A stretch of DNA of 40,864 bases from Spirochaetota bacterium (GCA_026418195.1 JAOABU010000042.1:1-40864), one strand, 5' to 3'. Numbered from the stretch's first letter, positions 8,178 to 16,764 are shown. Numbers and translations: made by a program. The notes: generated from the sequence alone by a model not told the origin.

Positions 8178-8906
8178 TCAATCCTTCCCTAGAGCCCAGA
8201 GCCGGCCTGAAGCCCTGTACAATTGTGAGGCCAACCATTTCTCTGATCGAAGAGTGCCTAGTTCTTTGATTCGAATCGGGGCATTGAACGCCTCTTCGTT
8301 CGGATGTCTTAAATCCATCCGTTCCTGCACGATCCCTCGACGCACATGGTAATGAATGTATTCTATCTTCCCATCCGAATAGGATGCCACTACAATCCCG
8401 GTGTGGGTGAGCTCATCGTTCCACTTCCCATCCCCATTGGCATCGTACGTATTGTCCCAGAACAACACATCTCCTGGAGAGGGAGGATGTTCAGTGAACA
8501 CAAGGCGATGGAAGAGCGCTATCTGGTACAATCTGCGCACCCCATTCCCTTCATGCCGATCGTACTCCTTTCGTAGATCCACTCCCCCGAGGTAGTAGGC
8601 GGCTAGAACGAATCCTGAACAATCGGAGGGAAAACTCGCCTTTTCGAACGTTAGCTGCGTACGGCCCAATAAGCTTTTTGCCGCTTCTACGATCCGCTTC
8701 TGTACTACAGATTTCGATGGAATAGGAAGAACTTGCCCTCCGAAGGGTACTTCACTTGAGGTTTTTCCGATTCCGGTTCGATTTGATCCACCCATTTCAC
8801 TGGAAGATAGTTTTGTGGGTGCAGGATCCGGTGACCCAACGCAGGAAAGAAATACAGGAAACGTACAAAGAAAAACCAACAGAAAAGGGATGGGCACTTT
8901 CATCAT
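8178..8906 (-). CDS. NlpC/P60-like lipoprotein
   Basis: A 242-residue secreted lipoprotein: signal peptide with lipobox around FLSC (C22), a low-complexity linker to about residue 65, then a cysteine-peptidase fold. The likely catalytic residues are C96 in FPSDCSGFV and H168 in LTHTG, with H185/H187 in YIHYH as third-position candidates. Before the His lies an EF-hand-like acidic loop, DANGDGKWNDE (155-165), which may bind calcium. Such enzymes usually cut peptidoglycan stem peptides. I start at 8906 (MMKVPIP) because a GTG at 8933 would put polar residues before the signal peptide, and because a promoter -10 lies 5 bases upstream. It is convergent with dmkB, so a link to electron transfer is unproven. 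Confidence 0.75.
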   Translation of the reverse strand: MMKVPIPFLLVFLCTFPVFLSCVGSPDPAPTKLSSSEMGGSNRTGIGKTSSEVPFGGQVLPIPSKSVVQKRIVEAAKSLLGRTQLTFEKASFPSDCSGFVLAAYYLGGVDLRKEYDRHEGNGVRRLYQIALFHRLVFTEHPPSPGDVLFWDNTYDANGDGKWNDELTHTGIVVASYSDGKIEYIHYHVRRGIVQERMDLRHPNEEAFNAPIRIKELGTLRSEKWLASQLYRASGRLWALGKD

Positions 8907-8911
8907 GGAGA

Positions 8912-8940
8912 AACATACCGCATCCCTAAACACTCTGCAA
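8912..8940 (-). promoter_or_regulatory. Promoter of P60-like lipoprotein, apparently leaderless
   Basis: On the minus strand TTGCAG, 17 bases, TATGTT, then five bases (TCTCC) and ATGATG. No Shine-Dalgarno fits. The position argues for translation from 8906 or 8903, because the upstream GTG at 8933 lies between -35 and -10. Confidence 0.45.
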
Positions 8941-8964
8941 TCCAGCCTTTATGAATCTCAACTC

Positions 8965-9963
8965 TCAGCGGCGGGCACCTGATAGTAATCGTCGAGCTGC
9001 CTCTGCGATCGCTCTTCCTGAGATTCCATACTTATCGATTACCTTGTAGTAATTTCCACTCTCCCCAAAGGTATCTTCCAGTCCAAGATGATCGAACTTG
9101 AGGGATTTTACACCTGCTGACTTCCATGGATAGTGTTTCAAAAGAAAGGTTCCAATCTCGTAACCCAATCCATTCCGTTTCTGATGATTTTCCGCCACTA
9201 GCACAGCTTTGGTCCTGCGGGCGGATTCTAGAAGTGTTTCTGCATCGAAGGGTTTCACTGAATACATGTCGATCACTTCCGCTTCTATTCCTTCCTTGGC
9301 CAACAGGTCTGCCGCTTCCAATGCCTGGAAGACAATATCCCCATAGGAAACGAGGGTGATATCCCCTCCCCTCCTGAGTACATGAGAACCTCCCAACCGA
9401 AAGGTATCTTTCTCCGTGTACATGTCCCAGAGCGGATCCCGCATGAGCCGGGTAAACACGGGACCCGGGGTCTGCATGGCAATATCAAAGGCTGCCCGAG
9501 CAGAGAACTTGTCGCAGGGGGCCAGAACTTTCATCTCGGGAAGAGTGGACATATAGGCGATATCCTCTGTGGCCTGGTGGGTTACCCCATCGATCGCAGC
9601 GGTCAATCCACCATGGGAAGAAAGGATTTTTACGTTCAGGTGGGGATAACAAATGAAAGATCGTACCACCTCCACTGCTCGCATGGTGAGAAACACCCCA
9701 TAGCCGGAAACAACTACCGTACGGCCATCTGCTGCCATACCCGCTGCAGCAGCCATGGTCCCCAATTCTGCGATCCCCATATTGAAATACCTGTCCGGAT
9801 ACTTATCTCCGAAGAGGTAGGAATAGGTGGAGTACCCAATATCGCTTTCAAACACAACGAACTCATGGTCTATCTCACCGTATTCCACCATTCGTTCGGA
9901 AAAACTCTTTCGCGTAGGAGAATCAGTCTTTCGAAGTTGAACTTTCTCTTTCACGCTCGCCAT
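8965..9963 (-). CDS. Transketolase, C-terminal subunit (pyrimidine-binding and C-terminal domains)
   Basis: A 332-residue protein equal to the second half of transketolase: the pyrimidine-binding domain with SSHGGLTAAIDGVTHQATED and the C-terminal Rossmann-like domain. It works only with the thiamine-binding half encoded upstream (10002-10859), as in archaea and many anaerobes that split the enzyme. The start is placed at 9963, where AGGAGGG lies 6 bases upstream. An ATG at 10005 overlapping the previous stop is an alternative, with a run of G as ribosome site. The complex moves two-carbon units between sugar phosphates, or may act on a special sugar, since the pair sits next to TRAP uptake genes and carries the TTGTATACAA operator. 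Confidence 0.88.
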   Translation of the reverse strand: MASVKEKVQLRKTDSPTRKSFSERMVEYGEIDHEFVVFESDIGYSTYSYLFGDKYPDRYFNMGIAELGTMAAAAGMAADGRTVVVSGYGVFLTMRAVEVVRSFICYPHLNVKILSSHGGLTAAIDGVTHQATEDIAYMSTLPEMKVLAPCDKFSARAAFDIAMQTPGPVFTRLMRDPLWDMYTEKDTFRLGGSHVLRRGGDITLVSYGDIVFQALEAADLLAKEGIEAEVIDMYSVKPFDAETLLESARRTKAVLVAENHQKRNGLGYEIGTFLLKHYPWKSAGVKSLKFDHLGLEDTFGESGNYYKVIDKYGISGRAIAEAARRLLSGARR

Positions 9964-10001
9964 CTGCATCCCTCCTGTTCGTTCCAAGTCCCTTGATGAG
10001 C

Positions 10002-10859
10002 TCATTTCAGACCCCCCTCGATCTCTTGGATCGCTTGGGCCAACTCCTGATCACTTGGTGGCTTCCCATGCCAACCTCGAACATTCTCCATGAAACTCAC
10101 CCCTTTCCCCTTTACTGTCTGTGCGATGATGCAGAACGGTGTTCCCCGATGAGCTTTAGCTTCCCGAAGAGTTGTTAGAATCTGTTCCATGTTGTGCCCG
10201 TCGATCCGGCGGGTGGTCCACCCAAAGGCTTCGAACTTCTTGTCCAGGGGTTCGATGGGCATGATTCGATCCGTGTACCCGTCGTTTTGGAGGTTGTTGT
10301 TGTCGATGATAGCTACCAGATTGTCCAGCTTGTATTTATTGGCACTAGCGGCCGCTTCCCATACTACCCCCTCCTGCATCTCTCCATCTCCCAACAGGGC
10401 ATAGACCTTGTAGCTCTTTTTCAGCCACTTTCCTTCCAATGCCATTCCGATGGATTGGGCAAACCCGATTCCCAAAGACCCTGTCGTAGCGTCTACTCCG
10501 GGGGTTTTAGTGGAAACAGGGTGTCCTTGAAGACGGGACTCAAACTGCCGTAAGGTATCCAACTCCTCTATAGGAAAAAATCCTCTTAAAGCCAAACAAA
10601 CGTACCAGACCGGGCATGCATGCCCCTTGGAAAGCACAAACCGATCCCGATCCGGCCAGCGAGGGTTTTTCGGATCCACATTCAGAATATCGAAGTACAA
10701 GGCTGTCATGATATCTGCAGCGGATAGGGATCCTCCCGGGTGTCCGGATTGTGCTTTATGGATCATCTTCACGATGTGGAGCCTGACCTGTTGGGCCTGT
10801 TTCTTTAAGAACGCTATCCGCTCATCCAATTTAGCTTCTGTACCTACCGTAGTTCCCAT
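10002..10859 (-). CDS. Transketolase, N-terminal subunit (thiamine diphosphate-binding)
   Basis: A 285-residue transketolase first half. It has the substrate-loop histidine in AQSGHPGGS and the thiamine-diphosphate/metal motif beginning GDGEMQEG and ending in IIDNNN. The start is set at 10859 because GGAGGT lies 6 bases upstream. ATG at 10874 is possible but would begin inside the leader, next to the operator. It is first in a two-gene operon with the C-terminal subunit. A strong promoter overlapped by a GntR-type dyad lies just upstream, suggesting that this transketolase is inducible and catabolic rather than a constitutive pentose phosphate enzyme. Confidence 0.9.
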   Translation of the reverse strand: MGTTVGTEAKLDERIAFLKKQAQQVRLHIVKMIHKAQSGHPGGSLSAADIMTALYFDILNVDPKNPRWPDRDRFVLSKGHACPVWYVCLALRGFFPIEELDTLRQFESRLQGHPVSTKTPGVDATTGSLGIGFAQSIGMALEGKWLKKSYKVYALLGDGEMQEGVVWEAAASANKYKLDNLVAIIDNNNLQNDGYTDRIMPIEPLDKKFEAFGWTTRRIDGHNMEQILTTLREAKAHRGTPFCIIAQTVKGKGVSFMENVRGWHGKPPSDQELAQAIQEIEGGLK

Positions 10860-10874
10860 ACCTACAACCTCCAT

Positions 10875-10917
10875 ATTTTGTATACACAATATAGAATACA
10901 AAGCGCTCAGTTGTCAA
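10875..10917 (-). promoter_or_regulatory. Transketolase promoter with GntR-type operator
   Basis: On the minus strand TTGACA (10912-10917), 18 bases, TATATT (10888-10893). Overlapping the -10 and start site is the dyad ATTTTGTATACACAAT (10875-10890 on the plus strand), centred on GTATAC at 10880-10885. It is one of five such sites in the window. The position fits repression. Confidence 0.6.
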
Positions 10918-11025
10918 GGGACAATTAGAGAAACTATGGAAGACCTATCATAATATATAGGATATACTACAATTAAGTGTCCATGAAAGGTGGTCTCCAT
11001 AGTTGATCCACTCCGCATGGATTCC

Positions 11026-11739
11026 TCAGCTATTCACGATCCGTATGTAATCTTTCCATACTTCTAAGGATTTTACAATTTCTTCCCGAGTAGCGGAGAT
11101 ACTTCGAGACCGGAGGGCTCGTAATATAGACCGATGCGCATGGATTGCCTGCTGTAACCCTTCTTTCGTTTCAATGTGCTTTCCCATAGAGGATTGAAAG
11201 ATCCGCATGATGATGTGTCCCAACTGAATGAGGGCTTCATTTCTCGTAATTTCGATGATGGAAGTGTGGAAGGACATATCCACCTTCACCGCTTCCTCCA
11301 AAGGAATCTTCGGCATGTTCAAGAATTGTTCCTGCTTCTGGATGATCTGTTCTAGCTTCTCGAAATCTTCTTCGGTAGCTCTGTTAATTACCAGCTCTAA
11401 AATTCCTAACTCCACCATTTCCCGAAGATCCAACATTTCCTGAGGAGTTTTGATGCGCTTCACCAAGGGGAGAAGGATCGTTTCGAAATGGCTAGGCATT
11501 GTATCGCTGATGTAACTCCCGTCCCCCTGTCTTCGTTCTACGATCCCTAGTACCTGTAGTACTTTCATCGCTTCCCGGATCGAGTTCCGGCCTACGCCGA
11601 CCTGTTCAGCCAGTTCTGCTTCAGAGGGAAGCCGATCCCCCACTTTCAGCTTCCCCGATAGAAAAAGATCTAAAATTTGCTCTATGACGGTATCAGAAAT
11701 GTTGGGCTTATTGATCCGTTTCAATCGAACTGGCGGCAT
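11026..11739 (-). CDS. GntR family transcriptional regulator (FadR/FCD type)
   Basis: A 237-residue repressor-type regulator: an N-terminal winged helix with GDRLPSEAELAEQVGVGRNS and REAMKVLQVLGIVERRQGDGSY, and a helical C-terminal FCD effector domain (about residues 80-230). FCD domains bind sugar acids or carboxylates. The start at 11739 has GAGGG upstream, and the promoter found at 11765-11793 excludes the longer TTG-initiated frame. It is divergent from dctP with only 147 bases between, so it most likely controls the TRAP operon and itself. Operators in that gap differ from the TTGTATACAA sites, so this is probably not the regulator of that regulon. Confidence 0.88.
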   Translation of the reverse strand: MPPVRLKRINKPNISDTVIEQILDLFLSGKLKVGDRLPSEAELAEQVGVGRNSIREAMKVLQVLGIVERRQGDGSYISDTMPSHFETILLPLVKRIKTPQEMLDLREMVELGILELVINRATEEDFEKLEQIIQKQEQFLNMPKIPLEEAVKVDMSFHTSIIEITRNEALIQLGHIIMRIFQSSMGKHIETKEGLQQAIHAHRSILRALRSRSISATREEIVKSLEVWKDYIRIVNS

Positions 11740-11764
11740 ACCATTATCCCTCTTGTAGCCCTCT

Positions 11765-11797
11765 AGTATAGGCTTTCCCTGCGTTTTGGTCAACCAA
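11765..11797 (-). promoter_or_regulatory. Promoter of GntR gene with overlapping TTGGT-N2-ACCAA dyad
   Basis: On the minus strand TTGACC (11788-11793), 17 bases, TATACT (11765-11770). The dyad TTGGTCAACCAA (11786-11797) covers the -35 box and resembles operators of FadR-type regulators, which suggests autoregulation. Confidence 0.5.
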
Positions 11798-11815
11798 TAG
11801 TTGCTTAAATTTCAT

Positions 11816-11854
11816 TTGACATATATCCAAATGTAGGATATGATAAAACCTACA
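11816..11854 (+). promoter_or_regulatory. dctP promoter with embedded inverted repeats
   Basis: TTGACA (11816-11821), 17 bases, TATGAT (11839-11844). ATATCC (11823-11828) and GGATAT (11836-11841) form an inverted repeat within the spacer and -10. TGTAGG (11832-11837) and CCTACA (11849-11854) form a second, interleaved one. Both are candidate operators for the divergent GntR regulator. Confidence 0.55.
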
Positions 11855-11886
11855 ATAAACACTATCACGAGTATAGGAGGAACACA

Positions 11887-12888
11887 ATGCTAAAAAAAGG
11901 TCTTGTTATCGCTCTTTCCTTGTTCGTACTCGCATTTACTGTGTACGGCGGGGGCAAGAAAGAGGAGGTTCAAAAATTGACCCTGAAACTCGGTCATGGA
12001 GCAGCTCCCAACAACCCGAGACACGTGGTAGCCGTTCAGTTTGCCGATTACGTTAAGCAACAATCCAATGGGAACATCACGGTAGAAGTATTCCCTAGCG
12101 AACAATTGGGAAGCGACCGGCAGATGGCCGAGGCTGTTTCCATGGGAGCATTGGATCTAAGCATCAACTCCCAGGGGCCTGTAGCCTATTACAATGAAAA
12201 ACTTCTCGTTCTTGGTTTACCCTTCCTGTTTGCCAAACCAGAACAGGCCTATGCAGTTCTTGACGGCGAGGTAGGAGAACAGATCTCCAACGAACTTGTG
12301 AAAAAGGGGATCCGAGTGCTTGCCTACTGGGAAAATGGGTTCCGCCACATCACTAACAGCAAGAGACCCATCTACAAACCCGACGATCTCAAGGGCTTGA
12401 AGATTCGCACTCCGGAGGACAAGATCACCATTGCTATTTTCAAAGCTCTAGGTGCGAACCCGGCCCCCTTAGCCTTTGGGGAACTGTACATGGCCTTGTC
12501 TCAAGGTCTCTTCGATGGACAGGAAAACCCTGTTACCAACATTTACTATTCCAAACTGTATGAAGTACAGAAGTATCTATCCCTGAGCAACCACAAGTAT
12601 GAAACCTGCCCCATGATCATCTCCGAGAAACTATGGCAGAAGCTTACCCCAGCCAACCAGAAACTCCTAAAAGAAGCTGCTATGAAGTACGCCCAAGAGC
12701 ATCGAAAGCTAAACATCAAAACCAATAACGACTTGATCGAAGAAGTCAAGAAAGCGGGAGTGCAGGTGAATCAAGCGGATGTTGCCGCCCTCCGGGAAGC
12801 TACCAAGTCGGTAAACAAAGAGTTTGAACCTACCTTTGGGAAAGAGTTGATCGATAAAGTCATTAGCGTAGCCGCTTCTGTAAAATAA
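11887..12888 (+). CDS. dctP: TRAP transporter substrate-binding protein (DctP family)
   Basis: A 333-residue periplasmic binding protein. The signal peptide ends near TVYGGG, followed by GKKEE as is common in spirochaetes; there is no lipobox Cys. The mature protein has the DctP pattern, including GLKIRTPEDK and the ELYMALSQGLFDGQENP segment near the substrate-binding arginine helix. It captures a small carboxylate or sugar acid and hands it to the DctQM permease encoded next. The ribosome site AGGAGG is at 11875-11880. A 12-bp hairpin follows the gene, probably protecting this more abundant message. The ligand is not evident; the SDR at the operon end and the nearby transketolase point to a sugar acid or related polyol. 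Confidence 0.92.
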   Translation: MLKKGLVIALSLFVLAFTVYGGGKKEEVQKLTLKLGHGAAPNNPRHVVAVQFADYVKQQSNGNITVEVFPSEQLGSDRQMAEAVSMGALDLSINSQGPVAYYNEKLLVLGLPFLFAKPEQAYAVLDGEVGEQISNELVKKGIRVLAYWENGFRHITNSKRPIYKPDDLKGLKIRTPEDKITIAIFKALGANPAPLAFGELYMALSQGLFDGQENPVTNIYYSKLYEVQKYLSLSNHKYETCPMIISEKLWQKLTPANQKLLKEAAMKYAQEHRKLNIKTNNDLIEEVKKAGVQVNQADVAALREATKSVNKEFEPTFGKELIDKVISVAASVK

Positions 12889-12903
12889 AAAGGAATACCA
12901 GGT

Positions 12904-12930
12904 ACCGTTGGGAGACTGTCTCCCAACGGT
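12904..12930 (+). other. Intercistronic hairpin between dctP and dctQ
   Basis: ACCGTTGGGAGA (12904-12915), loop CTG, then TCTCCCAACGGT (12919-12930): a perfect 12-bp stem. No T-run follows, so it is more likely an mRNA-stabilising or attenuating hairpin than a full terminator. It would allow more binding protein than permease. Confidence 0.7.
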
Positions 12931-12965
12931 TACCCATGTTCCACGTGGGAAAGGATGGAAGTACC

Positions 12966-13472
12966 ATGAACACAGCATTCCATCTATTGGAAACCCTCAG
13001 CGTCAAATTGAATCGACTGAGCGAAATCCTTTTAGGAATCATCGGTAGTGTATTGATCCTGATCGTAAGTATAGGAATCATCTTTCGATATATATTCAGG
13101 CTCCCCTTGACCTGGAGCTACGAACTCTCTGTTGTTTGTTTCATCTGGGTTTCCTTTCAGGGAGCTGCGTATGCTCTGGGTAAGGGAAGCCATGTATCCT
13201 TTGATTTCCTGTTGAAGCTGTTCCCCAAAGCATACTATTTTCGAATAGAAACGATAAAATATCTTTTATTATCTGTGATTCTTTTCGTCGGTTGTATGTT
13301 TGGAACCTTTGTCTTCCTGAATATGGCTCCCCAACGGTATCAAACCATACCGATTTCTTTGGGATGGCTGTATTTGGCTCTGCCCGTAGGGTTCCTCTTC
13401 ATGCTCATCCACACTTTGTACCATTTAGTCAGACATTTAAACGGAAACCAAACAACGAAAAAGGAAGGGTAG
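12966..13472 (+). CDS. dctQ: TRAP transporter small permease (DctQ family)
   Basis: A 168-residue membrane protein with four hydrophobic segments, the DctQ layout. The recognisable segment around FRLPLTWSYELSVVCFIWVS lies in helix 2. It pairs with DctM to import the DctP ligand using a sodium gradient. The start at 12966 has purine-rich GGATGGAAG upstream; an ATG at 12936 lies next to the hairpin and lacks a site. It is third element in the operon dctP-hairpin-dctQ-dctM-SDR. Confidence 0.88.
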   Translation: MNTAFHLLETLSVKLNRLSEILLGIIGSVLILIVSIGIIFRYIFRLPLTWSYELSVVCFIWVSFQGAAYALGKGSHVSFDFLLKLFPKAYYFRIETIKYLLLSVILFVGCMFGTFVFLNMAPQRYQTIPISLGWLYLALPVGFLFMLIHTLYHLVRHLNGNQTTKKEG

Positions 13473-13476
13473 CACC

Positions 13477-14754
13477 ATGGGTATTACACTTCTCCTTGTA
13501 TTTGCCATCCTTATCTGCTTATCCGTTCCCATCGCGTTTTCATTGATCGGTGCGGGAGCGTTGGCTGCCTTTCTGTCTCAAAAATATCCCATCGAGGTGG
13601 TGTTTCACCGCATCACGGGTGGGCTGGATTCTTTCGTGCTCCTTGCCATTCCCTTCTTCATCCTGGCAGGAAATCTAATGAACACGAGCGGCATCACTCG
13701 AAGAATCTTCGATTTTGCGAACGCCTTGGTAGGTAGGATTCCCGGCGGATTGGGGCATGCCAATATCGTAGCCTCTATCATCTTTTCAGGCATGTCCGGG
13801 TCCGCCGTAGCTGATGCGGGAGGGCTTGGGTTGATCGAAATGAAAGCGATGCACGACCAAGGGTTCCCAGATGAGTTTTCCGCTGCCGTGACAGCCGCTT
13901 CCGCCACCATTGGGCCCATCATCCCTCCCAGCATTCCCATGGTGGTGTACGGGGTGATGGCAGAAGTTTCTATCGGGCGCCTCTTCTTGGGCGGTTTCAT
14001 CCCTGGACTCCTCATGGGACTTTCGTTGATGATCCTCGTCTACTACATGGCAAAAAAATACAACTATCCCACTTCCTCCCATTTCTCTATCCAACTGGTT
14101 TGGAAGACGTTTAAAGAATCCTTCTGGGCTCTCCTGACACCCGTTATCATCATCGGCGGGATTCTGGGAGGGATTTTCACACCCACGGAAGCCGCAGTTG
14201 TTGCCGTGCTTTATGCTTTATTCCTCGGATTCGTGGTCTATAAAGAATTGAAACTCAAGGAGCTCTGGGGAATCTTAATCGAAAGCTTTCATACTACCGC
14301 TACCGTCACCCTAATTATTGGGGGAGCGGCCGCTTTCGCGTGGCTTATCGCCATCGAAGGGATTCCGGCTAAACTAGCAACTTACATGCAATCTTTGCAC
14401 TTATCTAAAACGGTCTTCCTTCTCCTGTTCAACATCGTTTTTCTTGTGCTTGGCACCTTCATGGAATCCCTCTCTATCATGGTAATCACTGTACCCGTGC
14501 TCATCCCGATCCTCAAAGTTCTTCAGTTCGATCCTCTCCACATTGGTGTCGTTCTCGTGCTGAACCTGATGATTGGGTTGATCACCCCTCCTGTAGGGAT
14601 GTCCCTGTTCGTAACCAGCAAGATCGGAAACGTAAAATTAGAACGCCTGTATCACTCCATTTTACCCTTCATTGTTCCGCTGGTGATCGTCCTATTCCTC
14701 ATTACGTACATACCCAGCCTGGTAACTTGGCTTCCAGGTCTGGTCTTGAAATGA
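13477..14754 (+). CDS. dctM: TRAP transporter large permease (DctM family)
   Basis: A 425-residue polytopic permease of about 12 membrane helices. Family landmarks are PFFILAGNLMNTSGITRRI near the start, FSGMSGSAVADAGGLG, GPIIPPSIPMVVYG and, in the second half, GGIFTPTEAA and LITPPVGMSLF. It forms the ion-coupled transport channel with DctQ. It begins 4 bases after the dctQ stop, with GGAAGG as ribosome site. The SDR gene follows after 54 bases. Confidence 0.93.
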   Translation: MGITLLLVFAILICLSVPIAFSLIGAGALAAFLSQKYPIEVVFHRITGGLDSFVLLAIPFFILAGNLMNTSGITRRIFDFANALVGRIPGGLGHANIVASIIFSGMSGSAVADAGGLGLIEMKAMHDQGFPDEFSAAVTAASATIGPIIPPSIPMVVYGVMAEVSIGRLFLGGFIPGLLMGLSLMILVYYMAKKYNYPTSSHFSIQLVWKTFKESFWALLTPVIIIGGILGGIFTPTEAAVVAVLYALFLGFVVYKELKLKELWGILIESFHTTATVTLIIGGAAAFAWLIAIEGIPAKLATYMQSLHLSKTVFLLLFNIVFLVLGTFMESLSIMVITVPVLIPILKVLQFDPLHIGVVLVLNLMIGLITPPVGMSLFVTSKIGNVKLERLYHSILPFIVPLVIVLFLITYIPSLVTWLPGLVLK

Positions 14755-14808
14755 ATACACCCCGCGCAGGGGCTCATACACTAAGAAATAGAATTTTGGG
14801 AGGCTAAC

Positions 14809-15570
14809 ATGTTCGAACTAACAGGAAAAACAGCCATCGTTACCGGTGCGGGTTCTCGGAATGGAATCGGCCGAGCTACCGCCCTTGCCTTGGCAAAACA
14901 GGGTGCTGATGTAGCAGTCTGCGATTTGAACCTGGAAGGTGTCCAGGAAACGGCCAAGGAGGTCAAAGCTTTAGGGCGGAGATCCATCGCTTTACAAGTA
15001 GACGTCACTTCTCCGGAATCGGTAGAAAAAGTAGTTCAGACCGTAGTAAAGGAATGGGGCCGAATCGACATCCTTGCCAACATCGCAGGGATCACTCAAC
15101 CGATCAAGGTGATCGATACAACTCCTGCAGATTTCGACCGTATCGTAGCTGTAAACATGAAGGGAACCTTTCTGTTCTCCAAGGCAGTGCTGCCCACCAT
15201 GATGGCCCAGAAGTCTGGTCGCATCATCAATATGAGCTCTGTCTCTGCCAAACGGGGAGGAGGAGTATTCGGAGGCGCCCATTACTCGGCAGCGAAAGCG
15301 GGAATCCTTGGATTCGCTAAAGCGTTGGCAAGAGAAGTAGCTCCCTACAATATCACCGTCAATTCCGTGGCTCCCGGCCTCGTACTCACCGACATTCGAG
15401 GAGGGATCGAACCCGAGGAAGAGCAGAAAAAAATGGCTGCCGATATTCCGTTGAAACGATTAGGGAAGCCGGAAGAAATCGCTGCTACCATCTGTTTTCT
15501 CGCTTCAGACGAAGCTGCCTACATCACAGGAGAAGAAATCGATATCAACGGTGGTTCCCATATGGATTAG
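14809..15570 (+). CDS. Short-chain dehydrogenase/reductase (SDR, 3-oxoacyl reductase/gluconate dehydrogenase-like)
   Basis: A 253-residue classical SDR. It has the cofactor loop TGAGSRNGIG (12-21), D39 after the second strand favouring NAD over NADP, NIAG (91-94), catalytic S144, Y159 and K163, and the C-terminal ITGEEIDINGG. It would oxidise or reduce a hydroxyl/keto group of the compound imported by the TRAP system, with which it shares an operon. Fatty-acid FabG is less likely because no lipid synthesis gene is near. A good GGGAGG ribosome site precedes it and a terminator follows at 15645. Confidence 0.88.
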   Translation: MFELTGKTAIVTGAGSRNGIGRATALALAKQGADVAVCDLNLEGVQETAKEVKALGRRSIALQVDVTSPESVEKVVQTVVKEWGRIDILANIAGITQPIKVIDTTPADFDRIVAVNMKGTFLFSKAVLPTMMAQKSGRIINMSSVSAKRGGGVFGGAHYSAAKAGILGFAKALAREVAPYNITVNSVAPGLVLTDIRGGIEPEEEQKKMAADIPLKRLGKPEEIAATICFLASDEAAYITGEEIDINGGSHMD

Positions 15571-15644
15571 GGTATTACACTCTTACAGGATCCATACCTG
15601 GCATACTGCTTGGACCATTCCATAGAATCATCTGAGGTAAAGAG

Positions 15645-15670
15645 AGGCGAGTTCTACCCTCGCCTTTTTT
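15645..15670 (+). terminator. Rho-independent terminator of the TRAP-SDR operon
   Basis: AGGCGAG (15645-15651), loop TTCTACC, CTCGCCT (15659-15665) followed by a run of T to 15670. The stem and tract are canonical. It lies 75 bases after the SDR stop. Confidence 0.85.
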
Positions 15671-15741
15671 CATCTTTTCTTGTTATCTCGAAGGAACCGG
15701 TATACATTTATGGATAACAATACCCATAAAAGGAGGAGGAG

Positions 15742-16764
15742 ATGAAACCGTTCTTGCGGCTTAGGGTATTCCATCTTGCGTTGGCCGCCCTATTCTTAAC
15801 TGCTAGTTTTTCCTATCCGGAGGAATTAGCTACCAACGCACGGATACATAAAAAATTTAAGCTGTTACCTGGCAAAGCAGATAATCGCTACGTCGTCTAC
15901 GTTCCCTTCGAGGTAACCCGGCCCGGGAGAGTTCGGGTGTATCATCAGTTGACCGGTGGCGACTTTCGGATAGAAGCAACGGGAGGACTCCCCAACTACG
16001 TCCTGGCAGATGCGCGGATTTTCGAAAAAGTCGAGGATTCGGTTTGGGTCAAGATGTGCAAGACAGTGGTAAATTACGTACCTACCCTTAAACTCGAGGC
16101 AGCGGCCCTGAAAGAGATTATCCAGGAGGTGAGGAATCTTCTCGGAAAAGAATCAAAACCGAACTGGTATCATGGCACTCGGGACCTTATAGAAAAGGGC
16201 GAGCCCTTAATCCTTGACGTGGACGACAAAGATCTGCGCACCACGAAAGGAAGGTATGTGGTTATCCTGCGCAACCCATCTCCCGGAGAATACCATGGGA
16301 ACATCTTGATTTCCTTTCCCGGCGACGTGTGGGAGGTAGACGCCGATTTGGAGGCTACCTATGAGAGAAAACCCGATCTAGCCATAGAACGGATTGAACT
16401 CGATCCGGATAACCGGGTCGTCGTGACTGTGGCCAATTATGGGCCAGGTTGGTTGGATAGGGTGCGCTACAACCCCAAGGACGAAGGATCCATTCGCTTG
16501 GAGATAGAAGTGGACGGAAAAAAAGCTCTCTCCGTTCCCATCGCCGAAGTAGACCCGAAGTTTTCCCTCGTTCTTCGCGGGACACCGGTGACGTATCGTA
16601 CGGATATTCAACTAAGAGGACCCGCTCGGGTTTCCGCGATAATCGACTCGGGTGAGGTCGTTGCTGAGCCGGATGAACGGAACAACCGAAAGCGCGAGAA
16701 CCTTACTCCGAAACAGGCTCCGTCAACGACGACCACACCGGGACAGCGGGTAAAACGAGACTGA
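15742..16764 (+). CDS. Secreted protein with C-terminal CARDB-like domain, function unknown
   Basis: A 340-residue exported protein. The signal peptide covers about residues 1-25 and is probably cleaved near SFSYPEE. Residues 30-200 contain beta-rich segments (YVVYVPFEVTRPGRVRVYHQ; GRYVVILRNPSPGEYHGNI) of no family I recognise, perhaps a pre-peptidase-C-like beta sandwich. Residues 214-310 resemble CARDB, a cell-adhesion-related fold: KPDLAIERIELDPDNRVVVT, VANYGPG, and an ending in EPDERNN. The tail is Thr/Pro rich and basic. It has a strong ribosome site (AAAGGAGGAGG) and stands alone between a terminator and a convergent operon. It may bind sugars or surface partners; no enzyme motif is visible. 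Confidence 0.7.
   Translation: MKPFLRLRVFHLALAALFLTASFSYPEELATNARIHKKFKLLPGKADNRYVVYVPFEVTRPGRVRVYHQLTGGDFRIEATGGLPNYVLADARIFEKVEDSVWVKMCKTVVNYVPTLKLEAAALKEIIQEVRNLLGKESKPNWYHGTRDLIEKGEPLILDVDDKDLRTTKGRYVVILRNPSPGEYHGNILISFPGDVWEVDADLEATYERKPDLAIERIELDPDNRVVVTVANYGPGWLDRVRYNPKDEGSIRLEIEVDGKKALSVPIAEVDPKFSLVLRGTPVTYRTDIQLRGPARVSAIIDSGEVVAEPDERNNRKRENLTPKQAPSTTTTPGQRVKRD

Noticed and set aside
11740-11793. TTG-initiated longer form of the GntR regulator
   Set aside because: The added codons overlap the promoter -35 and -10, and GAGGG precedes the ATG at 11739.
15676-15741. Promoter of the CARDB-like gene (TTGTTA and TATACA)
   Set aside because: The spacer is only 15 bases and the matches are weak, so I do not claim it as a feature.
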